This document shows, piece by piece, positions 12,644-24,530 of a stretch of 64,000 nucleotides of DNA; within the stretch, counting starts at the first letter, position 1, and each line of letters begins with the position of its first letter. The notes under the pieces are model-generated. The model did no database searches and was not told the DNA's origin. It was given only the letters and a program-made list of their open reading frames with translations. Made by a program: the position numbers and the translations under genes. Source of the stretch: Lumbricus terrestris (lineage: Eukaryota > Annelida > Clitellata > Crassiclitellata > Lumbricidae); assembly GCA_949752735.1 (NCBI GenBank), contig OX457037.1, forward strand, positions 18,589,039-18,653,038. The letters are read 5' to 3'.

Positions 12644-13435
12644 TTCATTTGTTTTCATTGAATTTTTTTGTGATTATTATAATCATGATCAGGAACAAAA
12701 CAAGCCTTGTGGAGAACTGAAATCTGCAAGATGAATTTTGTGGACCACTCTAAAGTGGTAATGGATGGCTATATGCATTGCAATGCAGTCTATAGATGTG
12801 TAAATAGTTACGTGTGTTGCTATGTACACGTACGTGTGTATACGCCTGATGCTATTGCTGTGTGTATGTGACATTGTGTATACGTATCGAATCTATGGAG
12901 CAACATAACGCCTCCCACAGAATGACTGCAACTCAGAGGGCATACCAAGAACCAGGGACATCCCCGGTAAACTATAGGAATAGAAGCCCCTGCTCAGAAC
13001 GGATACTCCGCGAGAAAAGAAAATGAATGCCTTTGAAGAATGAGCGACTGATGAGGATAACGTGTCATTATACTTTTGTCCTTTGTGACGAACGAAGGTC
13101 ATTCGAAATGGAAAGACGAATCACACAAGAAACGTTCGATTTGTCAATTACGATTCTTGTGCTGGGAACAAAAAGATGAAGACGATTGGCAGAACGCCAC
13201 GAGCGAAACAAGAAACCATGCGATATTATGCGATGTTATGTGTACGCATATTGTTATGGATATGGTTGTCGTTGTGTTTTCATACGGGTGATAGCGTGTG
13301 ATTCTACATTGTTTGCGCATGTCGTTACGTGGAGAAGAGAATGAATGATAGGAAGAGAAATCGAGGAAAGACAGCAGAAGGAGAAAATGCATGCAGGAGC
13401 ATGTTCATTCTGAGAATTTATATATACTGAGAATT
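12644..13435. other. unassigned sequence
   Basis: No exon, array or transposon end recognised. Confidence 0.3.
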
Positions 13436-13585
13436 TATGTAGCGCCTCTTCAAGATATAGCTACTCAGAGGCGCTCTCTGCTCTCATTAGCCGAAATGAT
13501 GTTAAGAGTCATAGCGAGCGAAAAATAACAACAAGTTGCAAAACAAAACACAGTAAGCTGAAAGAGTCACCAGTGGCGAGCCCTG
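13436..13585 (-). repeat. dispersed retroposon copy, twin of 58165-58307
   Basis: From the TATGTAGCGCCTCTTCAAGA end through AACAACAAGTTGCAAAACAA to CACCAGTGGCGAGCCCT it matches the segment near 58165-58307 with modest divergence. The GCGCCTCTTCAAG end matches the minus-strand SINE tail, so the copy probably reads on the minus strand. Confidence 0.75.
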
Positions 13586-14230
13586 TTGAGGTGGATATGG
13601 AGATGGAGTAGGAGGAGGCATAATGGCTAAATGAAGACTTAGAGGTCATGGAAGAGTTGGACTAGAATAAAAGAAGAGAAAGTAGGCCTATAAGAAATTG
13701 AGAAAATGTCAAGGGAAGGAAGACAGACAAGAGAGTAGTTGTAGATGAAGCTTGATAGGGAAAAATAGAAGGAAAACTGGGATGAGGAGAATGACGAAGG
13801 TCATGATAACAAAGAAAAAACAACGGAGAATAGGCTGAGTAATTATAATTGTAGTTAGTGGCTTCTAAAGCGCCTTCGTGAGGTTATTGTAAGGCGCTAT
13901 ATAAATGTTCATATACATACATACATACATACATACATTGTTATCGAAATTAGTAGCTTCAATAAATTTGTAAATGTAATTAGTAACTTCTGTTGTACTT
14001 GTTATTAGTAACTTCTAATGTAATTGTAATCAGTAATTTCTAATGTAATTGTTATTGGTTCTATTGTAATTGCTATTAGTGTAATGACTTCTATTATGAT
14101 CGTAATTAGCAACGGCTATTGTATTTATATTTAGTAACTTCTATTGTGATTGTAACTAGTGACTTCTATTGCGCCAGTCTTTAATGCACGATGCATTAAC
14201 TGATGGCGCTTCAGAACTAAGCCATAATGA
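13586..14230. other. GA-rich sequence, a retroposon tail and degenerate repeats
   Basis: At 13866-13938 the text AAGGCGCTATATAAATG runs into (ACAT)n, a retroposon tail followed by a microsatellite. From 13940 to 14165 a loose repeat of TTAGTAACTTCTATTGTAAT-like units occurs about seven times. Confidence 0.6.
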
Positions 14231-14321
14231 AGTCAAAATTCACAGAGGCAGCCAATCATGTTGCAGATAATGAGGTCAATGTGGAGAAGGTCAGTGGGCA
14301 AGACAGAGAGTATGCAGATGA

Positions 14322-15095
14322 AGAGAAAGAGAAGCAAGAGCAAAGGAAGAAAAGCAAGAGCAAAGGAAGAAAAGCAAGAGCAAAGGAAGAGAAGCAAGAG
14401 CAAAGGAAGAAAAGCAAGAGCAAAGGAAGAGAAGCAAGAGCAAAGGAAGAAAAGCAAGAACAAAGGAAGAGAAGCAAGAGCAAAGGAAGAAAAGCAAGAG
14501 CAAAGGAAGAGAAGCAAGAGCAAAGGAAGAGAAGCAAGAGCAAAGGAAGAGAAGCAAGAGCAAAGGAAGAAAAGCAAGAGCAAAGGAAGAGAAGCAAGAG
14601 CAAAGAAAGAGAAGCAAGAGCAAAGGAAGAAAAGCAAGAGCAAAGGAAGAGAAGCAAGAGCAAAGGAAGAAAAGCAAGAACAAAGGAAGAGAAGCAAGAG
14701 CAAAGGAAGAAAAGCAAGAACAAAGGAAGAAAAGCAAGAGCAAAGGAAGAAAAGCAAGAACAAAGGAAGAGAAGCAAGAGCAAAGGAAGAAAAGCAAGAG
14801 CAAAGGAAGAGAAGCAAGAGCAAAGGAAGAGAAGCAAGAGCAAAGGAAGAGAAGCAAGAGCAAAGGAAGAAAAGCAAGAGCAAAGGAAGAGAAGCAAGAG
14901 CAAAGAAAGAGAAGCAAGAGCAAAGGAAGAAAAGCAAGAGCAAAGGAAGAGAAGCAAGAGCAAAGGAAGAAAAGCAAGAACAAAGGAAGAGAAGCAAGAG
15001 CAAAGGAAGAAAAGCAAGAGCAAAGGAAGAGAATCAAGAGCAAAGAAAGAGAATGAAAAGCAAAGGAAGAGAAGCAAGAGCAAAGGAAGAGCTGA
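14322..15095. repeat. 20-bp minisatellite with a 300-bp internal duplication
   Basis: About 38 units of CAAAGGAAGAGAAGCAAGAG with GAAG/AAAG, AGAG/AGAA and AAAGG/AAAGA variants. The variant pattern at 14461-14700 is repeated exactly at 14761-15000, so a block of fifteen units was duplicated. Because 20 is not a multiple of 3 and the unit has no stop on either strand, long frames stay open across it (up to 298 codons). Those frames carry no evidence of being genes. Confidence 0.93.
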
Positions 15096-15147
15096 TGAAA
15101 ATAGAACAGTCGTCAGAGAATAGCAAGTGACTGAGAAATATATATAT

Positions 15148-15304
15148 TATCCTCCTCCTCCTCCCCCACCTCCTCCACCTCCTCCTCCTCCTCCTCCTCC
15201 TCCTCCTCTCCTCCTCCACCTCCTCCTCCTCCTCCTCTCCTCCTGCTCCTCCTCCTCCTCCTCCTCCTCCTCCTCCTCCTCCTCCTCCACCACCTCCTCC
15301 TCCG
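15148..15304. repeat. (CCT)n trinucleotide tract
   Basis: About 155 bp of CCT with a few CCA and CTC interruptions; polypyrimidine on the + strand. Confidence 0.95.
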
Positions 15305-15384
15305 TGGCGAGTACGACCGAATCCTCTTTCGACGGACGTAATGACGACGTATATATGCACGAGACACAGACAGGACTACCGATC

Positions 15385-15531
15385 TCTTTCTGTCTGTCTG
15401 AATGTCTGTCTGTTTGTCTGTCTATATCTCTATGTCCATCTCTGCCTCTATGTTTCTGTCTCTGTCTATGTCTCTGTATATCTGTCTGTTTGTCTCTGTC
15501 TCTCTCTGTCTCTCTCTCTCTGCCGCTACGT
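15385..15531. repeat. CTGT/CTCT-rich tract
   Basis: Degenerate CTGT and CTCT repeats. Confidence 0.9.
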
Positions 15532-15610
15532 GGACGGCCTGCCATGGGAACGTCGCAGTTGTTCATGCTACGTCACCGGTACGACAGATAGATAAGCAGA
15601 TATGCACATA

Positions 15611-15850
15611 CAGGGGCGCCCGCAGGCGTACGCACATAGGCAAGTGCGTACAGCGCGATGACCCAAAAGGTATGTTTTTGGGAAATTCTAGGTTTATGAC
15701 TAAAAAAAAAAAAAAAAAAAAAGGTCATCAGTTTTTTCGGCGGATAGAAAAGGTATGTTTTGGGGAAATTCTAGGTTGATAAGTTTTTTCGGCGGCCTAA
15801 CGAAAATTTTTCCCTGTGCGTACAAGAAAAAAATCCTGCGGGCGCCGCTG
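15611..15850. mobile_element. hAT-type MITE with 8-bp TSD TGCACATA
   Basis: The 240-bp element starts CAGGGGCGCCCGCAGG and ends CCTGCGGGCGCCGCTG, a 16-bp terminal inverted repeat with one mismatch. Exact copies of TGCACATA flank it (15603-15610 and 15851-15858). The interior has a poly-A run and two copies of an AAGGTATGTTTT-type phrase. It is closely related to the element at 53234-53618. Confidence 0.93.
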
Positions 15851-15857
15851 TGCACAT

Positions 15858-15871
15858 AGACAGACAGACTA

Positions 15872-15915
<44 letters not shown>

Positions 15916-15996
15916 TCAGGGACAGGCAGAGAGAGATTTAGAGAAAGTGAGAAATAGATTTGGTTAGAGAGAGACAAACTTAGACAGTTTAAGCTA

Positions 15997-16031
<35 letters not shown>

Positions 16032-16190
16032 GACAGAGAGTAATGCAGAGCCAGAGACAGAGAGACAGACAAGGAGACAGACAGAGAAACAGAGAGACAA
16101 ACAGAGACAGAGAGGCAGAGTGACAGTGAGTAAGAGAGTGAGAGTGTGAGAGAATGAGACAGACTGACAGTGAGAGAGACATTTAGGAGG
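15858..16190. repeat. (GACA)n/(GA)n purine-rich tract
   Basis: Mixed GACA and GAGA repeats on the + strand. Frames on the minus strand are Ser/Leu/Cys-rich repeat translations. Confidence 0.93.
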
Positions 16191-16399
16191 AGAGACACGC
16201 ACCATTCCTAGCGTTAGATGCCGTTGAAAGCGCAGATACTTATCTAGTACTGTGGACGATTACATTACGAATGGTAAGTATGCGCGTAATCGTTGTTTCA
16301 CCGAGCAAGTAAATGATGAATAAATTCTGCTCGAGAGAAGAGACTGGAAAGAAGATATTAAGAGAAGGACGGCAACAGTTGGTGAAGCGTTCAGAGAGA

Positions 16400-16705
16400 T
16401 GGCTGAGAGAGAAAGAGGCAGAGACAGAGACAGACAGAGAGAGACACACAAAGACAGCGACAGACAGGGAAAAGAAACAGGCAGAGAAAAAATATAAAAA
16501 GATCAAGAGAGAGAGACAGAGAAATAGGCAGAGACAAAGAAAGAGAGACAAAGCAGAAATAGAGAATGAAGGAGGGACAGACAGACAGGCAGACAGTTAG
16601 ACAAACCGGCAGACAGACAGAGGGAGAGACAGAGAGAAAGAGAGAGACAGAAACATCCACATGGAGACAGAAAGAGACAGAGACAGAGAAATAGAGATGG
16701 CAAGA
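16400..16705. repeat. GACA/GAGA-rich tract
   Basis: Degenerate continuation of the same simple-repeat type after about 200 bp of unique sequence. Confidence 0.9.
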
Positions 16706-17072
16706 CTTACAGCGACGCTCATGGAGCTTCCTTGAAGTGCAGCAAGAAAACAAATCTTTTTAGACCAACGGATATTAGCGATAAATTGAACGAATAATCG
16801 TTATAATGTTTAATCGATTATTTTCTACCCGTTCGATTAAAAACTTCCTATTAATATCCGGAGTAAACATTATGGCGATCAATGATAATACATGAACGTT
16901 TGATAAAATAATTTCGCAATAACTTTGTGTAGCATGGTCCAAGCAAAATTATCGCTGACGTATCCCCTAAAGCGAGTGGAGTGTCGGAAGTTTTTTTGCC
17001 AAAAGAAAGTAGTTATGACAAAGTTGACAACGTATTGCAGAGTCCCCAAGATTTGCTTGTATTCATCATTGC
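16706..17072. other. unassigned AT-rich sequence
   Basis: No gene or repeat border seen before the SINE target site at 17073. Confidence 0.3.
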
Positions 17073-17088
17073 ATTGTATTGCATTGTG

Positions 17089-17310
17089 GGGCGCGGTGGC
17101 GTTGTGGTGGCGTCGTTGCCTTGAAACCGGAAGGTTCGAGGTTCGAATCCATTATCCACCTCAAGTCGCCGCGTAGGGACCTTGAGCAAGTCCTTCACTC
17201 GCAATTGCTCAGCGCTTCGGCGTGAAACTCCGATGCAATGTCCGCTCTGCAGTCGTGAGCGCCTCTGAGCAGTGAGCTTGAAGGGCGCTATAACAAGTGC
17301 ACATACAAAC
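17089..17310 (+). mobile_element. tRNA-derived SINE with perfect 16-bp TSD
   Basis: A 222-bp body with an RNA polymerase III promoter: an A-box-like TGGCGTTGTGGTGG (17097-17110) and B box GGTTCGAATCC (17140-17150). It ends GGGCGCTATAACAAGTGC. Exact copies of ATTGTATTGCATTGTG flank it at 17073-17088 and 17311-17326, the hallmark of LINE-driven retroposition. It is the reference copy here for related copies at 5571-5790 (+) and 51220-51412 (-). Confidence 0.93.
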
Positions 17311-17344
17311 ATTGTATTGCATTGTGTTGCACTGTATCTAAGTT

Positions 17345-17597
17345 ATTTAATAATAATAATAATAATAATAATAATATCTTTTCTTTAATTAAACGCCTGC
17401 AAGACGCACTGCGCTTTACATTTACAAGTTATGCAGTAATCTTAATTAAACTTAACTACTAATTGAACAGACAGCTTTGTAATTACACGGCGCCGATGGC
17501 AGCCTACAAAGCAAATCCGCCCAACGGGGGCTCGAACTCACTACCTCTCGCTCTCTTGGCCAGCGTGTTAACCACTACTCTACCGGGCCCCCCCCCC
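17345..17597 (-). mobile_element. second tRNA-derived SINE family, minus strand, (ATT)n tail
   Basis: Read on the minus strand it begins GGGCCCGGTAGAGTAGTGG, continues through TTAACACGCTGG and the B box GGTAGTGAGTTCGAGCCCC, and ends in GCAGTGCGTCTTGCAGGCG followed by an (ATT)n tail at 17345-17377. A second full-length copy, broken by a MITE, lies at 32578-32940, and a 3' fragment lies at 52857-52910. Confidence 0.88.
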
Positions 17598-17989
17598 ATA
17601 GCGCTACTCACTGCTGCCCCAATCACTGGCAGTGCGAGATAAACCGAGAAACTATAAGGATGTCTTCGAGCATCGAAAGGATGCAAGGAAGTCTTAGCTT
17701 CAAGGAATGAGCGAGTTGGTTTCATAGAGTATGGCCAATAAAGGTACGAGGGTGAGATTTGATCCTGTCAGTCATAGTCCGCGGGACAAAGAGTTCAGCC
17801 TCAGTCAGTTCGATTTCAATGAGCGCAGGATTCGAATTGAGTTGACTGAGTCCGACCGGAGGTTATAAGATCACAAAGGTATTTAGTGGTTAATCTGAAA
17901 GAGAGCCGGTTGATGAGTGCGAGGACCTTGAGTTGAATACAAACCGACGGGCGGCCAGTGTAGGTGGTCAAATATATTACAACTCTGTC
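17598..17989. other. unassigned sequence
   Basis: No clear gene or repeat. Confidence 0.3.
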
Positions 17990-18090
17990 ACCGGTTGCAC
18001 TCTGCCAGTGCCAGTCCCAAGCCTGGATAAAGGAGGAGGACACTGATCATCTTTTAAATGGCACTGTCCGACTGTCGTTAAACAGCAACA
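17990..18090 (+). repeat. dispersed RTE-like tail repeat
   Basis: Contains GCCAGTCCCAAGCCTGGATA then AAGGAGGAGGACACTGATCA, matching the copies near 2245, 23245 and 46612. Confidence 0.65.
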
Positions 18091-18137
18091 CTACAACAGG
18101 GAAAATATATTACAAGAGGATATATACGTTAAGTCGG

Positions 18138-18157
18138 CGGAGAGAGAGACAAAGAGA

Positions 18158-18197
<40 letters not shown>

Positions 18198-18222
18198 GAG
18201 AGAGAGTGAGAGAGAGAGAGAT
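18138..18222. repeat. (GA)n microsatellite
   Basis: Nearly pure GA for about 85 bp. Confidence 0.95.
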
Positions 18223-19565
18223 ATTCGTCTATAACAGCAGCATTCAACACAGATTGAAGAGGAGAAAGACGGTCTTTCGGAAGACCAATGAAAAGGTAAT
18301 TACGGTAGTCCACTCGGTAGGATATGAAGGCATGAACGGCAGACTTATGCATGGGTGGAAGAGAAGACATTGCGTTGTGTCGCTCTAAGTCGAAGCCGAG
18401 TCTGCGGGAAGTAGCAGGTTCGGATAAGGTTAGCAGTGTGAACAGCAAAGGAATGAGTGCTGCCCGGAATAGCGCCAAAGTCATGAACATGGAGAGAAGA
18501 AAGTGAAATAAGGAAGCAAAGTAAAGTTCAATCGGTTGTTGACGTGTAGATCTACCTATTAATGAGTTTGTGTCCTTGAAGGCATCCAGTAGTGCAGTTT
18601 CCGGGAAGGATCTTAGCACTGCATACCAGTACATATTTTAGCGAATCTGGGTTACTGTGACAAGGTTTACAAAGACTACAAGTATGGTGTAACGTCGCAA
18701 ACTGCATCAGTTGGGTCTCGGACCGAACCCCAGCCGACAAGAATTCATTTTAGATCCTTTACTGCCAACAGCATGGAGTCAGATTTAGGCAATTTAGGGT
18801 TAAAAACCGCAGTTTGCGTTGCTAAATTAATACATGCTTTCAAACCCGCATAGTTTATGATCCCATGTTATAAATACTATGTCTTTAATCCAGTATAGGG
18901 CCTACTTCACGTTGTTCAGCAATTTAAGCGAATTTATACTAGAAAAGAAGATGGAACAATGAAAGAACTTTTGAGAAAGTAGAAGCTTGATTGACGAATA
19001 ATATTATAGATTCTTTCGAAACTAGAACTTGGTTTGATTCACAATAATAGCCTACTTGCGTAAATCGCAGTTGGTCTGGATAATAATAATATTGTGGCAG
19101 TAACGGCATGCTTCAGTATCTCTATGCGGGGGTCTCTGTTGCTACGCATCGACTTGTAAGCAGTTACTGTTTGGGTTTCCTCGTTCGTCTGGAATGACTG
19201 TCGTTTCGCTTTCTTAAAAACCATCTTTCTCGGTCAACATGATTGCTATAATTATGAAACCAGAGACAAAAGATGTCAGTCCATTGTACGTTAATGCAAA
19301 CGGAAATGCTCTCTACTGTGTATATATATGTACAATGGACGTCATCAGTCTAGTTCACTAAATTGCGGCAAAATCTATTTATATATAATTATAGGCAAAA
19401 ACAAAATCATGTACTCATTTATACACCCGCACCACCATACACGCGCGAACACGCACAGCATACAAACACAAACAAGTACAAGCACACACAGCTACAAACA
19501 CAACTACAAACACACACATATTATATATATATATTATATATACTATATATAGCATATATTTCTCC
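18223..19565. other. unassigned sequence
   Basis: Short frames only. A CA/AT-rich stretch at 19425-19560 includes CACAAACAC-type repeats and a TATATATA run. Confidence 0.35.
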
Positions 19566-19574
19566 GTAGGCTTT

Positions 19575-19678
19575 TCTCGACTGCTAGCTTCTCTAACTGT
19601 AAGCGCTTTTGTAACTGCTTGACCGTGTTACGGCGCCATATAAATTGTCATTATTATTATTATTGTTGTTTTTGTTGC

Positions 19679-19761
<83 letters not shown>

Positions 19762-19868
19762 TTATTATTATCATTATTATTATTATCATTATTATTATTG
19801 TTGTTGTTTTTGTTGCTATTATTATTATTTTAATTTTTTTATTATCATTATTATTATTTAGTTATTAT
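19575..19868 (+). repeat. LINE 3' tail running into (ATT)n
   Basis: GTTACGGCGCCATATAAATT at about 19628-19647, then GTC, matches the segment after the LINE C-terminus at 54440-54490. An (ATT)n array of about 220 bp follows directly, consistent with expansion from the LINE tail. Confidence 0.75.
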
Positions 19869-20039
19869 TATTATCACCTTTTAGCGCCCGAGATAGATAA
19901 AAATCCCCCATGGTCTAAGAAACTAATTATTGTTATATGTATCAAATATCTTGAAACAATGTTGTTATGACTCTGCGGCAACATCTGTCTATATAAAAAT
20001 GCGCAACATAATTATATTTCAGCACCTGTAAATAGACCA

Positions 20040-20064
20040 TGTATATATATATATATATATATAT
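20040..20064. repeat. (TA)n dinucleotide run
   Basis: About 12 TA units. Confidence 0.9.
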
Positions 20065-20490
20065 CAAGCATACACATGTTAATCAATATACATACTGCGA
20101 ACGAACAGATATTATTATATACTGTTGAGCATCACGTGATATCCGGCGAAATAATGAAACGAATGGAGATATTTTGCAGCCACCGTTCAATTAGACTTGG
20201 GATCTACTGCGAGAGAGAAGATTTATATAGCGTCCGCTGAGAGGACAGCTGGAGAATTCTGCTGATGGTTTTCTCGAATACAGACGGAGTTGAAACAGTG
20301 GCCAACAGAGACGGACCGAGTTTTAAGACTCCGTCCGGCGTCTGCGACCCGTCTCATTGATTTCGGAATTATTCGCGGCTGGAGTCTCTTCATCTCTACG
20401 TTAGTTGATGTAGTCTATCCAAAAACAAAGGATTTTTTCTGCTGCTGCCGGTTCGTTAAACCCGCCGACTGTGTTATATCTGTGATTTAT
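20065..20490. other. unassigned sequence
   Basis: A SINE-tail-like TTTATATAGCGTCC occurs near 20222. An 89-codon frame starts at 20290 but becomes a GAT-repeat translation and is not convincing as a gene. Confidence 0.3.
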
Positions 20491-20495
20491 GGAAA

Positions 20496-21070
<575 letters not shown>

Positions 21071-21546
21071 ATGAAATTAATTAATGATTGATATGACGCT
21101 TCTGCTGGTGTCGCTGCTGCTAATAGATTTGAAAATGATGGTCACGACTGCGCTATTCATAGCAACGTTCAGATCATCCGAGTTCAGATGGGCTTCGAGA
21201 TGAAAGAGAGACCTCGACAATGCAACAATGCGAAGAAAATAAATTGCATCATGTCATCATATTCGCTGATCTGACTTCTTTATGATTATTAACATTCATG
21301 CCACGTTTATGACAGTCAGACCAAAGTTATCGACTCGGTTCGATTTTTATCGCTGTTACATCATGACTTTTGAAACTGTATGAATGGACACCAGAATTTA
21401 ACCATGATTAAAAAGCATTAAGCTTGAAACATTGTCAGATAATAATACATAAGTGTACATAATGACAATACATATGTGGGCACATGTGTACATGTGCTCA
21501 TTTGTATATAAAGAATTATAGGCATATGTAATTATGGTGACATATG
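21071..21546. other. unassigned sequence
   Basis: ACATATGTACA-type short palindromic words recur at 21465-21555. No gene seen. Confidence 0.3.
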
Positions 21547-22055
21547 TACACCGTGATTCAAAAAAAAGTAAGCCAAATTGTTTTTCATATATCTCTAGTG
21601 CCTGATAACATATCACGCTAAAATTTTCCAGATATTTAGAGAAGTGTTTTTGCCTTGACACAGCCGCGTTATATTATACACAACAGTGTGTTCCTGCAAT
21701 GAGGGTTGTTTTATAGCGCTATTACAGGCAACGTGAAGCATCCTGCTACAGTCATTGTCATGCGGGATGTGTAGCGTCGCGACAGATGATGAAGAGGCTG
21801 ATTGACCGAAGACCGATCTGCCGCTGCGTCTCGTCAGATGGGTCGGCTGCGGCAGACAGCCAATGTCGGCCCACTGCTCTTTCACCACATGCATGTTCCA
21901 AGTATATAATTAAAACCTAAACTAGCATGAGTTCGACCTTTTTAGAGCTAATACTAACGTGAAATACCTTTAATTTGATGCATCAAGTATAAATAAATGT
22001 TAAAAATTGGCGAAGTTATACGCCTGCAAAGTCGGGACATTTATGCTGGCCCACC

Positions 22056-22060
<5 letters not shown>
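21547..22060. mobile_element. probable mariner-type remnant
   Basis: The left edge reads TACACCGTGATTCAAAAAAA and the right edge, on the other strand, TACAGGGTGGGCCAGC. Both lie against TA-rich DNA, as in Tc1/mariner insertions. A 93-codon minus-strand frame (21613-21894) lies inside, but I could not match it to a transposase. The two ends agree only over the first eight or so bases, so the boundaries are tentative. Confidence 0.35.

Positions 22061-22085
<25 letters not shown>
22061..22085. repeat. (TA)n dinucleotide run
   Basis: About 13 TA units bordering the mariner-like remnant. Confidence 0.9.
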
Positions 22086-22089
<4 letters not shown>

Positions 22090-22430
22090 GCATGTGGGCA
22101 TAATTCTGCATATATGCTAAATAATAAATAATGATGCATGTATAAAAGAGGATCGACTACGGCCATTTGGTGAACACTATCGTCATGAAAGGCGGTTAGT
22201 CAAATTCAGGAAGAAAAGAAAAGAAAAGAACAAAAAAAAGAACAAAAGGAAAAAACAAAGAAAAAGAAAGTACAAACAGAAACTGCTGAACAGTTAAACA
22301 AAAGTGAGCTGCAATACATCAAACTTTAAAGACGTCAACAACCTTTGTAGTTATATGATGTCGTTAAACTGTTGAATAATAAATAATAATAAGCTTTTAA
22401 TTCTCAACAGCTGGACTTAGATAGTAACAA
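22086..22430. other. A-rich unassigned sequence
   Basis: Includes an AAAAG-rich stretch at 22210-22270. Confidence 0.35.
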
Positions 22431-22565
22431 TGACAATAATAACAACAACAACAATAATAATATTAATAATAGTAATAGTAATAGTAATAGTAGTAGTAGT
22501 AATAATAATAATAATAATAATAATGATGATGATAATAATAATAATAATAATAATAACAGTAAGAA
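22431..22565. repeat. (AAT)n/(AGT)n microsatellite
   Basis: AAC, AAT and AGT triplets in short blocks. Confidence 0.9.
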
Positions 22566-22659
22566 CGATGGTATAATTATAAATAGCAATGATATTGTCA
22601 ATATTATTTTGATTATCATTAGTATTTTTATTAATTATAATTATTAGTCGTAATAGAGA

Positions 22660-22706
22660 AGTAGTAGTAGAAGTAGTGTTAGTAGTGTTAGTAGTGTTAG
22701 TAGTGT

Positions 22707-22762
<56 letters not shown>

Positions 22763-22766
22763 CTAG

Positions 22767-22828
<62 letters not shown>

Positions 22829-22890
22829 ATAGTAGTAGTAGCAGTAGCAGAAGTAGTAATAGTAGTACTAGAACTAGTATTAGTTGCGGT
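22660..22890. repeat. (AGT)n microsatellite
   Basis: About 200 bp of AGT with GTTAGT units on the left. Confidence 0.95.
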
Positions 22891-23240
22891 ATTGTCGTTT
22901 TTTATTGGTATTACTGTTGCTATTTTGGTATTTATTTAGCATCGCCATCTGACGAGAGAGCAACATTTTATAAAGCTGAGGATTATTGTGTTGGAAGGAC
23001 TGGCTAAAGGTCCACACACAGCAGTAGTCTCAGAGGAGACTCGAATCCGCATTCTCTGAATATTATACAGCGACCTCTCAATAAATAGACCCAACGTGTC
23101 ACAAAGGTTTATTTCCATGTTTCACTGCTTTCGAAATCTATTAAGTACGCTGTACGAATAAATGCAACGTATGTCCTGTGCAGCCATATGTTGCCAAATA
23201 TACACCTACATGTATAAGTCCACTTGTATGTTTAGTAGCC
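22891..23240. other. unassigned sequence
   Basis: No gene or repeat border recognised. Confidence 0.3.
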
Positions 23241-23244
23241 TGCT

Positions 23245-23835
<591 letters not shown>

Positions 23836-24340
23836 TATGGATGATTTCACAAAGCATTCAGCCATTTTAGATATCAGCCCAATGCAATGAAATGAACTAA
23901 TGGGCTACCTACTAACCAGGTTTGATTTACCATACTTATATTCGGTTCGGCAAAGACGAACTTTTGTCAACCGCTCATTATGATATCATGTTTTGAATGC
24001 GCTGAAGTCATTCGCTGAATTCAAATATAAAATCTGCTTTATTGAATAAACCAGTTTTTCGCTATAGTTCCTAATATGCTGCTATAGGGCATACAATAAA
24101 ATTTATACTCTTATATTCCTATCAAACTCTACGTTCGATTTTGATTTCCATGCTTTCTTATCGAGATGTATGGTTTCACTTCAATGCGACTTTGCTTTTA
24201 TTGTCTTGTGTGGGAATGCGTTCATTGTTATTGTGAATTGTGTGGCGTTTGGCCAGTGCTCATAAAGATGACTTATGACTTGTTTACTTAAGTGAAGCGA
24301 TGGCAGTTTGTCAATGCGCTTCCTGTTTTGGCTGCTGTTG
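23836..24340. other. unassigned AT-rich sequence
   Basis: No recognisable feature. Confidence 0.3.
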
Positions 24341-24344
24341 ATTG

Positions 24345-24530
24345 GCAACGTAAATTGAACAAAATGTGGCAACATAAATTGAACAACGTGTGGCAATGTA
24401 AATTGAACAACATGTGGCAACGTAAACTGAACAACATGTGGTAATGTAGACTGAACAACATGTGGCAACGTAAACTGAACAACATGTGGCAACGTAAACT
24501 GAACAACATGTGGTAATGTAAATTGTAAAC
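24345..24530. repeat. 24-bp minisatellite
   Basis: Seven to eight units of AATTGAACAACATGTGGCAA followed by CGTA, with C/T and A/G variants. A unit length divisible by three gives an eight-residue peptide repeat on the minus strand, not supported as a gene. Confidence 0.9.

Noticed and set aside
14227..15123. 298-codon open frame rich in Lys, Glu, Arg and Ser
   Set aside because: It is a translation of a stop-free 20-bp minisatellite; equally long frames exist on both strands and in other frames.
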